Source: Thiomicrorhabdus sp.
GTDB lineage: Bacteria; Pseudomonadota; Gammaproteobacteria; Thiomicrospirales; Thiomicrospiraceae
Length of the DNA stretch: 64,000 nt
Assembly: GCF_963662555.1 (NCBI RefSeq)
Contig: NZ_OY759719.1
Span: 950,985 to 1,014,984 of the forward strand
Reading direction: 5' to 3'
In this document: positions 27,209-36,292 of the stretch, one piece after another
Numbering within the stretch: the first letter of the stretch is position 1
Layout of the letters: each line of letters begins with the position of its first letter
Translations under genes and position numbers: made by a program
The notes under the pieces: generated by a model
The model's database searches: none
Told to the model about the DNA's origin: nothing
What the model saw: only the letters and a program-made list of their open reading frames with translations

Positions 27209-28567
27209 GTGAACACAACTGGACTAAAAAAAGTCATGTTAATAGGCTCGGGCGTTGTATTAGGAGCTTTGATTGCTATAGGAACCACCGTTTGGGCAGA
27301 TAAAGAGGCTGAACCCGCTACTCAAAGTGAACAAGTAGCTTTACCGTTAGATGAACTGCGTGCCTTTGTTGAGGTTTTTGAACGAGTTTCACATGACTAC
27401 GTTGATAAGATTGATGATAAAAAACTTTTAGAAGGTGCAATTAGCGGCATGTTAGCTAGCTTAGACCCTCACTCTGCATATCTTCCGCCTAAAGATTTTA
27501 AAGATATGGAAGAACATACCCGAGGTGAATTTGGTGGCCTTGGTATGGAAGTAGGTATGGAAGATGGCTTTGTAAAAGTGATTTCGCCTATCGATGATAC
27601 TCCTGCCCAAAAAGCAGGTATTAAAGCAGGTGATTTAATTATCAAGTTGGGTAAAGAACCTGTTAAAGGTAAAACGTTAAGTGATGCTGTTAAAGTCATG
27701 CGCGGTAAGCCAGGCACCAAATTAATGTTAACGATTGTTCGTAAAGGTGAAGATAAACCTTTGCAAATTGAGATTACTCGTGCAGTGATTAAAGTAAAAA
27801 GCATTAAACAAAAAATGCTAAAAGACCATATTGGTTACGTCAGAATCAGTCAGTTTCAAATGAGAACAGGTCCAGATTTAATTCAAGCCATTAAAAAATT
27901 AGATAAAGAAAATGGAGCACCGTTAGAAGGTTTAGTACTTGATTTGCGTAATAACCCAGGTGGTGTTTTAAATGCAGCTGTTCAGGTTTCAGATGCGTTT
28001 ATTGATAAGGGGTTGATTGTCTATACAGAAGGCCGAATCAAAAATTCTAAAATGCGTTTTGAAGCCGAAAAAGGCGACATAATGAATGGTAAGCCAATTG
28101 TTGTATTAATCAATGAAGGCTCGGCTTCGGCATCTGAAATTGTTGCCGGAGCTCTGCAAGATGATAAAAGAGCAATTATTGCAGGTAGAACCAGTTTTGG
28201 TAAAGGTTCTGTACAAACACTTATGCAATTAAATAATGGTGCTGCTATAAAAGTCACAACGGCACGTTATTACACTCCATCAGGCCGTTCTATTCAGGCT
28301 GAAGGGATTAAACCTGACGTAGAAATTGATTTGGTTAAAGTTGAAAAAGTCGACAAAAATGATGTCACTAATATTAAAGAAAGTGATTTAGCGGGTCATT
28401 TAGAAAATAGTGATGTTGAAGAAAACGCTAAAAATAGCAAAGATGATAAAAAAACCAAAGCAGCTAAAGAACTGAATACTTTATTAGATAAAGACTATGA
28501 GTTAAATGAGGCTTTACGTTTAGTTAAGGCAATGGCTCTTGCTCAAAAAATGGCTAAAACAAACTAA
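27209..28567 (+). CDS. S41 family C-terminal processing protease (CtpA-like)
   Basis: A ~452-residue periplasmic serine protease. From the GTG at 27209 it begins MNTTGLKKVMLIGSG, a good signal anchor, with GGAGAG just upstream; the longer frame adds 16 residues lacking a ribosome site. A PDZ domain lies at ~85-170 (GGLGMEVGMEDG). The catalytic Ser is in NEGSASASEIVAG (~residue 303), with the Lys in SFGKGSVQT. It is divergent from arsR and 12 bp before the DJ-1 gene, so those two likely share a message. Substrates are unknown. Confidence 0.92.
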   Translation: MNTTGLKKVMLIGSGVVLGALIAIGTTVWADKEAEPATQSEQVALPLDELRAFVEVFERVSHDYVDKIDDKKLLEGAISGMLASLDPHSAYLPPKDFKDMEEHTRGEFGGLGMEVGMEDGFVKVISPIDDTPAQKAGIKAGDLIIKLGKEPVKGKTLSDAVKVMRGKPGTKLMLTIVRKGEDKPLQIEITRAVIKVKSIKQKMLKDHIGYVRISQFQMRTGPDLIQAIKKLDKENGAPLEGLVLDLRNNPGGVLNAAVQVSDAFIDKGLIVYTEGRIKNSKMRFEAEKGDIMNGKPIVVLINEGSASASEIVAGALQDDKRAIIAGRTSFGKGSVQTLMQLNNGAAIKVTTARYYTPSGRSIQAEGIKPDVEIDLVKVEKVDKNDVTNIKESDLAGHLENSDVEENAKNSKDDKKTKAAKELNTLLDKDYELNEALRLVKAMALAQKMAKTN

Positions 28568-28579
28568 GGTTCTGTTGTT

Positions 28580-29137
28580 ATGACTAAGAAAGTGTTGGTT
28601 CCTTTAGCACAAGGTTGTGAAGAGTTAGAAGCGGTAACTATTATTGATATTCTTGTTAGAGGTGGCGTTGATGTCATTTCAGCAAGTTTAGACAAAAATA
28701 AGGTCATTACGGCCAGTCGTGGCGTGCAATTGATTGCTAATAAAACTTTAGATGAGGTTTTAGAAGAGTCTTTTGACATGATTGTTTTACCAGGCGGATT
28801 ACCTGGAGCGGATTACTTAAATTCGGACCAAAGAATTATTGCCTTATTAAAACAAACTGCATTAAACCAAGGCATTACCGCTGCAATTTGTGCCGCACCC
28901 AAAGTATTGGTAACAGCGGGGCTTCTTGATAATAGAAAAGCAACAAGTTATCCAGGGGTTATTGATCAAAATCCTGCTAATGGTATGCAATATATCAATA
29001 CCCCAGTGGTAACTGATGGAAATATCGTGACTTCTCGTGGCCCAGGAACAGCGATTGATTTTGCATTAGAATTGCTGCAGATGTTAATGGATGAGAAAAC
29101 ACGAAATGAGGTTGAGGCCGCTTTAGTTCGTGGCTAA
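28580..29137 (+). CDS. DJ-1/PfpI family protein (YajL-like)
   Basis: A 185-residue protein of the DJ-1 superfamily. The nucleophile elbow AAICAAPKVL places the reactive Cys at residue 104, and the acidic residue of QGCEELEAV near the N-terminus is also conserved. Proteins of this group are described as chaperones, deglycases or glyoxalases; the true activity is disputed. It follows the CtpA gene by 12 bp. Confidence 0.9.
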   Translation: MTKKVLVPLAQGCEELEAVTIIDILVRGGVDVISASLDKNKVITASRGVQLIANKTLDEVLEESFDMIVLPGGLPGADYLNSDQRIIALLKQTALNQGITAAICAAPKVLVTAGLLDNRKATSYPGVIDQNPANGMQYINTPVVTDGNIVTSRGPGTAIDFALELLQMLMDEKTRNEVEAALVRG

Positions 29138-29200
29138 TACAAAAGGTTTTTGATTTATTGTTTTGATTTATTAAATAAACTCTAAGTAACAGGGTATATC

Positions 29201-29650
29201 TTGATTTTAACTTTACTTAAAAACTCCTACTTAAAACGTGGAGTATTTTTAGCCATATTGATATGGCTCAATATTGGGATAAGTCATGCAGCTAGCGTGG
29301 TTATTGTAAACCCATCAGTTCAAGCAGAGGATATAGATGCTCAAACTTTAGGCCGTATCTATGCAATGCAAATCAAGAACTGGAATGACGGCCAGCCTGT
29401 CAGAGTATTCACATTTCCTTCTAATTCTAAAGTACATCATCAATTTGTGATTTCTAAAATGAAAATACAACCTCACCAGCTTGAGAGATTATGGAATAGA
29501 CTCATTTTTACGGGTACAGGTCGCACACCTACGGTTGTTAAGAATGTACAAGAAATGTTGCAAAAAGTGAAAAGCACGCCAGGGGCTATTGGGTATGTAA
29601 CCGATAGTGATGTTACTTCTGATGTAAAAGTTCTGGTGATAGGTAAGTAA
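29201..29650 (+). CDS. Short PstS-like periplasmic binding protein
   Basis: A 149-residue exported protein (signal peptide ending ISHAA). It is about half the size of PstS and corresponds to one lobe (VVIVNPSVQAEDIDAQTLGRIYAM; TPGAIGYV near the end). It starts at TTG with AGGG 7 bp upstream. It is the first gene of a three-gene run with a porin (2 bp gap) and a GGDEF-EAL protein (15 bp gap). Such short PBP-like proteins beside sensors are probably signal receptors; the ligand is unknown. Confidence 0.8.
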   Translation: MILTLLKNSYLKRGVFLAILIWLNIGISHAASVVIVNPSVQAEDIDAQTLGRIYAMQIKNWNDGQPVRVFTFPSNSKVHHQFVISKMKIQPHQLERLWNRLIFTGTGRTPTVVKNVQEMLQKVKSTPGAIGYVTDSDVTSDVKVLVIGK

Positions 29651-29652
29651 GT

Positions 29653-30921
29653 ATGAAAAATATAATATCAAAAGTAAGCCTATTAACTCTATTAGTTTAT
29701 TCGGCAGCCTCTCAAGCAATTGATATAGATGACTCAGCTCAAGTTCATGGCTTTGTTTCACAAGGCTATGTTTACAGTCCCGAAAATCCATACGCTGGAA
29801 AAAATTCTCTAGATGGTAGTTTTGACTTTAGAGAAATTGGCCTTAATGGTTCTTGGGAAGCAACAGATAAATTGCGTTTTGCTGGTCAGTTACTAAGTCG
29901 TAAAAAAGATGAAGCGGCAGATGGCAGTATTTTAGTCGACTTTTTACTCGCTGATTATTTAGCCTATAGTGACAGCAAATCAAGCTTTGGTGTACGTATT
30001 GGCAGAATCAAAAATCCACTTGGTTTTTATAATGCCGTTCGTGATATTCCTTCAAGCAGGCCTGGTATTAATGTACCTAGTTCAGTTTATTTTGATTCAT
30101 TTAGAGATGTTGTATTAGCAACTGATGGCTTAAGTTTATATGGTAGTTTTGCTTTAGATACAGGGGATTTAAACTGGAATGTGTATGCAGGTAACCGTGA
30201 GATGTCTGGTATGGTTATGGAGCATTACGTTTTAGGAAAAAACGTTCAAGGTAAATTTGATAATGCAGAGATTAAGGGGCTAAATCTTACCTATAGTTTA
30301 AATACAGAACAGCCATTAACGTTTGGCTTTAGCTTGCTTCATGTAAAGGCCAAAATGAATAATACAAAATCACCTCTCGTTGCTCAACAAGAGTATGGTT
30401 ATGCTTTATTTAGTGGAAGTAATCCCACTTATGAACTGTCTACTAACTATGCCAACTATGTGACAGGGGCGAGTGTTGATTCGGTATTAGCATTAGCATC
30501 TGTTCAATACGGTTATCAAAATTGGTTGTTTACTGCAGAGTATTTGAATGTATTCAATAATATTGACGTTGAAGTTCTTGGCAAGAACACAAGTATTAAA
30601 CCTGTTTCAGAAGGGTTCTATTTACAAGCCGAATGGTTTGCAACTAGAAAGATTCATGCTTTAGCCCGCTATGAAGAGCTTTATTTGGTTGATAAAAATA
30701 AAATGGCTGCTGATCCTAATCGCCCTAATAATCCTTATCATAGTTATAGCAAAGGCTTAACTTTTGGTTTGAAGTGGTTAATTAATCCAAATTTGACTCT
30801 AGCGGGAGAAGTTACCTCTAATGAGGGGAATGCTTGGTTACCTGTATTTGATGGAGAGGAAAACTATACTATGAAAAAATATTGGAACACCTACTCCATG
30901 CAATTGACCTATCAGTTTTAG
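29653..30921 (+). CDS. Outer-membrane porin-like beta-barrel protein
   Basis: A 422-residue protein with a signal peptide (cleavage near SQAID). The rest shows alternating amphipathic strands and ends YSMQLTYQF, a C-terminal Phe typical of barrel proteins. The N-terminal AQVHGFVSQGYVYSPENPYAG is typical of a conserved porin-like family. A partial palindrome (CAGGCCTGGT, 30057-30066) lies in the gene. It is sandwiched between a binding-protein gene and a GGDEF-EAL sensor, suggesting solute entry linked to c-di-GMP output (inference). Confidence 0.82.
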   Translation: MKNIISKVSLLTLLVYSAASQAIDIDDSAQVHGFVSQGYVYSPENPYAGKNSLDGSFDFREIGLNGSWEATDKLRFAGQLLSRKKDEAADGSILVDFLLADYLAYSDSKSSFGVRIGRIKNPLGFYNAVRDIPSSRPGINVPSSVYFDSFRDVVLATDGLSLYGSFALDTGDLNWNVYAGNREMSGMVMEHYVLGKNVQGKFDNAEIKGLNLTYSLNTEQPLTFGFSLLHVKAKMNNTKSPLVAQQEYGYALFSGSNPTYELSTNYANYVTGASVDSVLALASVQYGYQNWLFTAEYLNVFNNIDVEVLGKNTSIKPVSEGFYLQAEWFATRKIHALARYEELYLVDKNKMAADPNRPNNPYHSYSKGLTFGLKWLINPNLTLAGEVTSNEGNAWLPVFDGEENYTMKKYWNTYSMQLTYQF

Positions 30922-30936
30922 GTTTAAAAGTAATTT

Positions 30937-33765
30937 ATGTTTGTAAGTATTCGATGGAAAGCGGTAATATTACTCAGTTTTATTCTGTTTATAATCGCTT
31001 TTGCTTGGATATTTCAAGGTATATTCCAAAATATACATACTTATGAATTTGATATTGAACAGAGTCAAGAAAGTCATCAAAAAATTCTTGATCAACTGAT
31101 TACCGATAACTACATCAAACTTTCCCAGCACGCACAACTCATTATCGATAATCCTAAGATAAAAAATTATCAAAAAACCTTATCCACCGAATCTAACGAA
31201 ATTAACGATTACCTAAAGTCACAATGGTACGCATGGAACCTCAATATTAGTATTGACTACGTAGCAGTTATTGATGGCAACGGTAAACGTATTGCTGAAG
31301 CTAATCAAGCTTTTACACCTTCTGAGTTACAAAGTCTAAGACGTTCAACCCGTTTATTTTCTCCTCGAGCTAAAGAAAAGCCACAAAATTTTATATTTTG
31401 CGAAAGCTCATGTATTCAGTTTGTGATGGAACCTTTTATATTTTCTGATGGCCATGTGGGGATTTTGACATTAGGGCAAAATATGTCAGACCTTATCACC
31501 CGTTATCATGCGGTGAGTTCATCAGACTTAGCGGTATTAATTCAAAATAATGACTATAACAAGTCAAATCAATCGGGAAAAGAGGGCAATTTATTAAAAA
31601 ATTGGAATGTTCATGTGTGGGCAATAACTCGTTTTAATGAACTATATTCTTACGTTGAAAATTTTAGTAAAAACCACAGTATGTTAGAAACCCAAGATAT
31701 AACGTTGTGGAACCTATGGAATACAGATTATTTTTTGAGAAATATGGTTCCAAGCAATTATATTCAGGTGGGTTCACCAGCCTATTTTATGAGTATTATT
31801 AATGAATCAAAAAGGCAAGAGCAGTTAAAGCAAGAGATTATACGTGGTGTATCTACAAGTTTAGTAGGGTGGATTTTAGCTGAAACTTTGCTTATTTTTC
31901 TTATGATGGGACCTATTCAACGGTTGCTAAAGATTGTACAAGCTCTTGAGTTACTCCCTAAACATCGATACAAATCAGCTATAAGTCTAATAAAAACCCC
32001 AAAAAAGCAAATTCGTGATGAAATCACTCAGCTAGAAGACAGTACGGTTTATTTAGCGAATGAACTTGAAAACTTGCATCTGGCGGTAGAGATATCAGAA
32101 GAGCAATTAAAAAACCAGATTTTAATGTTGACTCGCTCAAAAGAATTTTTACAACGTTTATTTGATAATGCCAACCTATATATTCTTACCCAATCCTTTA
32201 ATTATGAAGTGGCAACCAATAATCATCTGTTTTCTAATTCATTTGATACATCAGAAGAAAAGTCATTTTTAGAATTATTTTTAAGTTCTTATGATAAAAC
32301 GATCTTTATCGATGGCATTATTCGTTTAAAAGAAAATCCAGTTGAAAGTTTTCAGCAAGAAGCCAGTATGAAAACCATTCAGGGTGTCAAGATTACTTTG
32401 GCTTGGACGCATACCTTGGTTAAAGATGATGAAGGCCGTGATCAAGTATTATCTATTGGTATGGATATTACACAACGTAAAAACGATGAAATGACTTTAA
32501 ATTGGTTGGCCAATAATGATTCTCTGACCAAAATTGGTAACCGTAGAGCTTTTAAAAAAGATCTAGATAGGTTTTTGTCTCAAGATGAAACAGGAGCTTT
32601 GGTTTTTATTGATGTAAACCGTTTTAAACAGATTAATGATATTTATGGTCACTTGGCTGGCGACACGGTATTAATTGATATCGCCAAAAAATTAAAAGAA
32701 AACACCCGTAATCAAGATTCAATTTGTCGTTTAGCGGGAGATGAATTTACGATTTTAATGCCAGGTGTTTCCATTGATAACCTACCAGGTGTTTTAGAAA
32801 GCCTTTCAGATCAGCTAAATCAACAGATTACATTATCGGACTCTCGAGTAGTTGAGTACAGTGTAAGTTTAGGAGGTGCCGTTTTTCCTGATCATGGTTC
32901 AGATGAGCAAGCGTTGATAGTGCATTCTGATATGGCAATGTATCAGGCTAAGAAAAAAGGTTTGAAAAATTGGCATATCTTCAGTTATGAAGATGATCAG
33001 TTAAGTAATCTTCAGCAAGAACATGACATTATGAGACTGCTTAGGCTGGCGATTAAGAATGATTTATTTACTATGGTGTATCAGCCAATATTGGATATTA
33101 AACAACAAAAAGTAAGTCATTATGAAAGCCTTATAAGATTACAAAATGAAGAGGGTGAGTGGATATCACCAGGGATATTTATTCCTATTGCAGAACGGGT
33201 TGGGTTAATTAGAGATGTTGATTCTTGGGTTATTGAACATGTTTTTAGCTTTATGAAACAAGTATTAACTACACAACCAGATTTGTGCTTCTCAATCAAC
33301 ATCTCAGCCCCATCATTACAAGAGAAGTTATTTGCGATTCGTTTTTCTGAGCTTATAAGAGAAGCAAAAATACCGGCTCAAAATATTATTATTGAATTAA
33401 CGGAAACCGCCTATATTGAAAATTTTGTTCAAGTCTTAAAAAACTTAGAAGAGTTAACAAAGCTAGGTGTCTCAATTGCACTAGATGATTTTGGTGTAGG
33501 ATACTCTTCATTCAGTTACATGAAAAAATTACCATTAAAGTATGTAAAGTTAGATGGATCTTATGTACGAAACATTGTTTCTAGTTCAGAGAATAGTGCA
33601 TTTATTCAAAGTGTTGTTATTATGGCACAAGCATTCGGTATGAAAACGATTGCTGAATTTGTTGAAAATCAAGAAGTGCTTAATGTGCTTGCAGAGCTGA
33701 ATGTTGATTATGCGCAGGGGTACCATATTGGCAAACCCAATTCTGAATTAACCCCAGAGAAGTAA
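30937..33765 (+). CDS. Membrane sensor GGDEF-EAL protein
   Basis: A 942-residue protein. TM1 is at ~10-30, a large periplasmic region spans to ~305, TM2 lies at ~305-325, then a PAS-like region (~410-520), GGDEF (~525-685) and EAL (~695-942). The cyclase signature reads AGDEF (CRLAGDEFTIL), which can be active. The EAL signature reads ESLIRL, with DDFGVGYSSF and KLDGSYV intact, so phosphodiesterase activity is likely. It is the last gene of the binding-protein/porin operon and presumably converts their periplasmic signal into a c-di-GMP change. Confidence 0.9.
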   Translation: MFVSIRWKAVILLSFILFIIAFAWIFQGIFQNIHTYEFDIEQSQESHQKILDQLITDNYIKLSQHAQLIIDNPKIKNYQKTLSTESNEINDYLKSQWYAWNLNISIDYVAVIDGNGKRIAEANQAFTPSELQSLRRSTRLFSPRAKEKPQNFIFCESSCIQFVMEPFIFSDGHVGILTLGQNMSDLITRYHAVSSSDLAVLIQNNDYNKSNQSGKEGNLLKNWNVHVWAITRFNELYSYVENFSKNHSMLETQDITLWNLWNTDYFLRNMVPSNYIQVGSPAYFMSIINESKRQEQLKQEIIRGVSTSLVGWILAETLLIFLMMGPIQRLLKIVQALELLPKHRYKSAISLIKTPKKQIRDEITQLEDSTVYLANELENLHLAVEISEEQLKNQILMLTRSKEFLQRLFDNANLYILTQSFNYEVATNNHLFSNSFDTSEEKSFLELFLSSYDKTIFIDGIIRLKENPVESFQQEASMKTIQGVKITLAWTHTLVKDDEGRDQVLSIGMDITQRKNDEMTLNWLANNDSLTKIGNRRAFKKDLDRFLSQDETGALVFIDVNRFKQINDIYGHLAGDTVLIDIAKKLKENTRNQDSICRLAGDEFTILMPGVSIDNLPGVLESLSDQLNQQITLSDSRVVEYSVSLGGAVFPDHGSDEQALIVHSDMAMYQAKKKGLKNWHIFSYEDDQLSNLQQEHDIMRLLRLAIKNDLFTMVYQPILDIKQQKVSHYESLIRLQNEEGEWISPGIFIPIAERVGLIRDVDSWVIEHVFSFMKQVLTTQPDLCFSINISAPSLQEKLFAIRFSELIREAKIPAQNIIIELTETAYIENFVQVLKNLEELTKLGVSIALDDFGVGYSSFSYMKKLPLKYVKLDGSYVRNIVSSSENSAFIQSVVIMAQAFGMKTIAEFVENQEVLNVLAELNVDYAQGYHIGKPNSELTPEK

Positions 33766-33854
33766 ATTTAAAAAAACTATGAAATAAAAAATAGTCATTT
33801 TGGTCTTATAAATTGAAAGCGTTATCTTTCTTAATCAGAAACTGGAGAACAAAC

Positions 33855-34124
33855 ATGAAAAACAATTCACGTAGAGATTTTTTAAAATTAGCAGGTGCGG
33901 CAATGGTGGGTGTAACTGGTGTAGCTGCTGCATCTGAAAATCCATTTGGGTTTAAAGCTGTAGAATCAGACTCTTTACAAGTTGCTTCTGAAGGTAAATG
34001 CGGCGGTAAGCAACCTGAAGGCAAGTGCGGCGGTAAGCAACCTGAAGGCAAGTGTGGTGGCAAACAACCAGAAGGCAAGTGCGGTGGTAAACAGCCTGAA
34101 GGTAAATGTGGGGCAAAATCGTAA
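33855..34124 (+). CDS. Bufferin-like RiPP precursor with five EGKCG motifs
   Basis: An 89-residue precursor. The N-terminus has a Tat signal (SRRDFLKLAGAA), not the Sec signal usual for known bufferin precursors. Residues 46-86 are five EGKCG motifs spaced by GKQP, with Cys at 49, 58, 67, 76 and 85 (exact 9-residue period). In HvfA and bufferins, an MNIO enzyme modifies Cys in EGKCG to copper-binding heterocycles or thioamides. The DUF692 enzyme and DUF2063 partner follow downstream. GGAG lies 7 bp before the ATG; the frame extends 14 codons further without a ribosome site. Copper binding is inferred from the family. Confidence 0.86.
   Translation: MKNNSRRDFLKLAGAAMVGVTGVAAASENPFGFKAVESDSLQVASEGKCGGKQPEGKCGGKQPEGKCGGKQPEGKCGGKQPEGKCGAKS
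33990..34112 (+). repeat. Coding 27-bp tandem repeat (4.6 units)
   Basis: Four and a half 27-bp units that encode EGKCGGKQP. Synonymous third-base differences between units, with no amino-acid change, suggest selection on the peptide. The tandem form could expand or contract by slippage. Confidence 0.85.
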
Positions 34125-34163
34125 AGTTGGTTAGTTTCATATGAAATAACTAAAAATGGATAA

Positions 34164-34195
34164 CCCTAAGGTAAATAAACTTTAGGGCTTTATTC
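34164..34195 (+). terminator. Weak terminator between precursor and MNIO genes
   Basis: CCCTAA (34164-34169) pairs with TTAGGG (34182-34187), followed by a T-rich tract, 40 bp after the precursor stop. Partial termination would give more precursor than enzyme. Confidence 0.5.
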
Positions 34196-34342
34196 ATTTA
34201 TAAAATTAAAATCAATAAGCTAATTTTGTTTTTCAGGCTTGTTATGATTTATCGGTAAACTATCACTAGCAAACCCTATATTTTATAAGCCACAATTAAG
34301 TGATAATTATTCTTAATTTGTCACAATCTTCTTTTTAAAATA

Positions 34343-34356
34343 ACCAGGCCTGGTAA
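34343..34356. repeat. ACCAGGCCTGGT palindrome upstream of the DUF692 gene
   Basis: A perfect copy followed by TAA. It lies in the 314-bp gap between the precursor and DUF692 genes, about 85 bp before the DUF692 start. Apart from this and the weak terminator, the gap shows only A/T-rich sequence. Confidence 0.8.
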
Positions 34357-34438
34357 ATTTCAGTTATATAAATCATTGGGTTCTTTTACAAAGGCGATTC
34401 TACGTATGAGCCGTTTTATTTATTCTTAGGTAAGCATT

Positions 34439-35287
34439 ATGCAAGTCGTGAGAGATTATCCTATACAAGGTGTTGGTTTAGGATTACGCAGAGATTTTTT
34501 TGATGAGGTGTCTCAAACCAAAAATCTAGCGTTTGACTTTATGGAAATTGCTCCTGAAAACTGGTTACATTTAGGTGGTCGGTATGGTAAAAATTTACGT
34601 TCACTGACGGAACGTATTCCTTTTGTTTGTCATGGTTTATCGCTTGATTTGGGTGGGATTAAACCATTAGATATAGACTACCTCAAAGATTTAAAACAAT
34701 TTTTTTCACAACATGACATTAGAGTCTATACCGAGCATTTAAGTTATTGCGGTGATAGCGGACATTTATATGATTTAATGCCAATTCCTTTTACAGAAGA
34801 AGCGGTGTTTTACGTTGCTGATAGAATTCGGCAAGTGCAAGATGTTTTAGAACGTAAGATTGGTATTGAAAATGTTTCATTCTACGCCATGCCAACAACT
34901 CAAATGAGTGAACAGGATTTTGTTAATGCGGTGTTGAGTGAGGCTGAGTGTGACTTATTGTTTGATGTAAATAACACCTATGTTAACTCTATTAATCACC
35001 AATATAATGCTCAAGATTATATGCAATCGATGCCAACTGAACGCATTGTTTACATGCATATGGCAGGGCACTTTGATGAAGCTGATGATTTAAAAATAGA
35101 TACTCATGGTCAACCCGTAAAACAACAAGTGTGGGATTTATTAGAGCAAACTTATCAAACACACGGCTTGATTCCTACTTTATTAGAGCGTGATTTTAAT
35201 ATTCCACCTATGGAGGAATTATTACAAGAAGTGGAGCAAATTAAGGCTTATCAACAGGCCTGGAAGGTGAACAATGTCACTGAATAA
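34439..35287 (+). CDS. MNIO family RiPP-modifying enzyme (DUF692, BufB/HvfB-like)
   Basis: A 282-residue TIM-barrel enzyme of the multinuclear non-heme iron oxidase (DUF692) family. It starts GVGLGLRRDFFDEV and carries metal-site motifs FMEIAPENW, CHGLSLDLGG, YTEHLSYCG, IGIENVSFYA and FDVNNTYVNS, with DTHG near the end. The family oxidises Cys of precursor peptides using iron and oxygen. It overlaps the DUF2063 gene by 14 bp, a mark of tight coupling. The expected substrate is the EGKCG precursor 315 bp upstream. Confidence 0.92.
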   Translation: MQVVRDYPIQGVGLGLRRDFFDEVSQTKNLAFDFMEIAPENWLHLGGRYGKNLRSLTERIPFVCHGLSLDLGGIKPLDIDYLKDLKQFFSQHDIRVYTEHLSYCGDSGHLYDLMPIPFTEEAVFYVADRIRQVQDVLERKIGIENVSFYAMPTTQMSEQDFVNAVLSEAECDLLFDVNNTYVNSINHQYNAQDYMQSMPTERIVYMHMAGHFDEADDLKIDTHGQPVKQQVWDLLEQTYQTHGLIPTLLERDFNIPPMEELLQEVEQIKAYQQAWKVNNVTE

Positions 35288-36092
35288 GTCACAACAATCC
35301 TTACCGTATTTTCAGCTGTTGCAGCAGCAATTAACCGCACATATTCGTAATCCAAAACAGAACTCTTACAATCCTAAAGATGAAACAGCCATTGAACCAA
35401 GAAGGCTTAAGATTTATGAAGAGCTATTTTTTAATAATCTTCATGACTTTTTTAGCCAGTTGTTTCCAGTTTGCAAAACCGTTTTAGGTGAGCAACGTTG
35501 GGCGGAGTTGATTCGTGAATACTTGATTAAACACCAATCTCAAACTCCGCTGTTTCATGAACTGGCGGGAGAGTTTTTGGACTTTATGCATAATGAATTT
35601 ACGCCATTAGAAAATGATCCTGAATTTTTAATGGAGCTGGCTCACTATGAGTGGGTTGAGTTAGCATTAACGGTCTCTGAAGAGAGCGGTTTTGTTATTA
35701 ACAAAGATAACAAACAACAGTTACCGATTGATTTAGATACACAGTATCAGCTATCACCTCTGGCTTGGCCATTAGCTTATGAGTGGCCAGTGCATAAGAT
35801 TTCAAAAGATTTTCAGCCAACAGAAAAACCCATTGAGGTAACGACTTTATTAATGTATCGCTCAGCAGAATCCAGCCATGCCCAAAACACTCCTCAAAGA
35901 GAAAAGGTCTGTTTTATGGAGATGTCTCCACTTCTTTATCAATGGATAAATCAGTTAGAGAATTTTACGACTGCAAAAAAAGCACTTATTGAGGTTACAC
36001 AACAGACTCAGATGGATGAGTCTGCTTTAATAGGATTTGCACAACAGAGCTTGGCAGAGTTTGAACAATTGGGCATTGTTCGCCAATCATAA
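35274..36092 (+). CDS. DUF2063 partner protein (BufC/HvfC-like)
   Basis: A 272-residue protein with an N-terminal DUF2063 domain (~10-105, with RRLKIYEELFFNNL and FPVCKTVLG). DUF2063 proteins bind the precursor leader and help the MNIO enzyme. It overlaps the enzyme gene by 14 bp. The usual fourth gene, a DoxX-like membrane protein, does not follow; the next gene is yihY-like, 200 bp on. Confidence 0.9.
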   Translation: MSLNKSQQSLPYFQLLQQQLTAHIRNPKQNSYNPKDETAIEPRRLKIYEELFFNNLHDFFSQLFPVCKTVLGEQRWAELIREYLIKHQSQTPLFHELAGEFLDFMHNEFTPLENDPEFLMELAHYEWVELALTVSEESGFVINKDNKQQLPIDLDTQYQLSPLAWPLAYEWPVHKISKDFQPTEKPIEVTTLLMYRSAESSHAQNTPQREKVCFMEMSPLLYQWINQLENFTTAKKALIEVTQQTQMDESALIGFAQQSLAEFEQLGIVRQS

Positions 36093-36292
36093 AGGCTACT
36101 CTAATTGCTTTAGTATCTTTATTGGTTATTCATTTAGGGTAAATAGATTTTTACCTCATGCTTCAAGTTATTGATGGCCGCAGGGCATGAGGGCATGCCA
36201 GGTATGATAAAACAGCCATTCATTCACGATTCCATACTCTTTATGCGATAATGTTTTAAACCATATTTTATGCGAGTTTAAGGGAGATTCGT

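Noticed and set aside
33990-34112. CRISPR-like tandem repeats
   Set aside because: Units are contiguous and in frame with no spacers; this is a coding repeat.
33806-34140. Repetitive frames on the minus strand of the EGKCG precursor
   Set aside because: They are shadows of the 27-bp coding repeat. The plus-strand frame has the ribosome site, Tat signal and matching neighbours.
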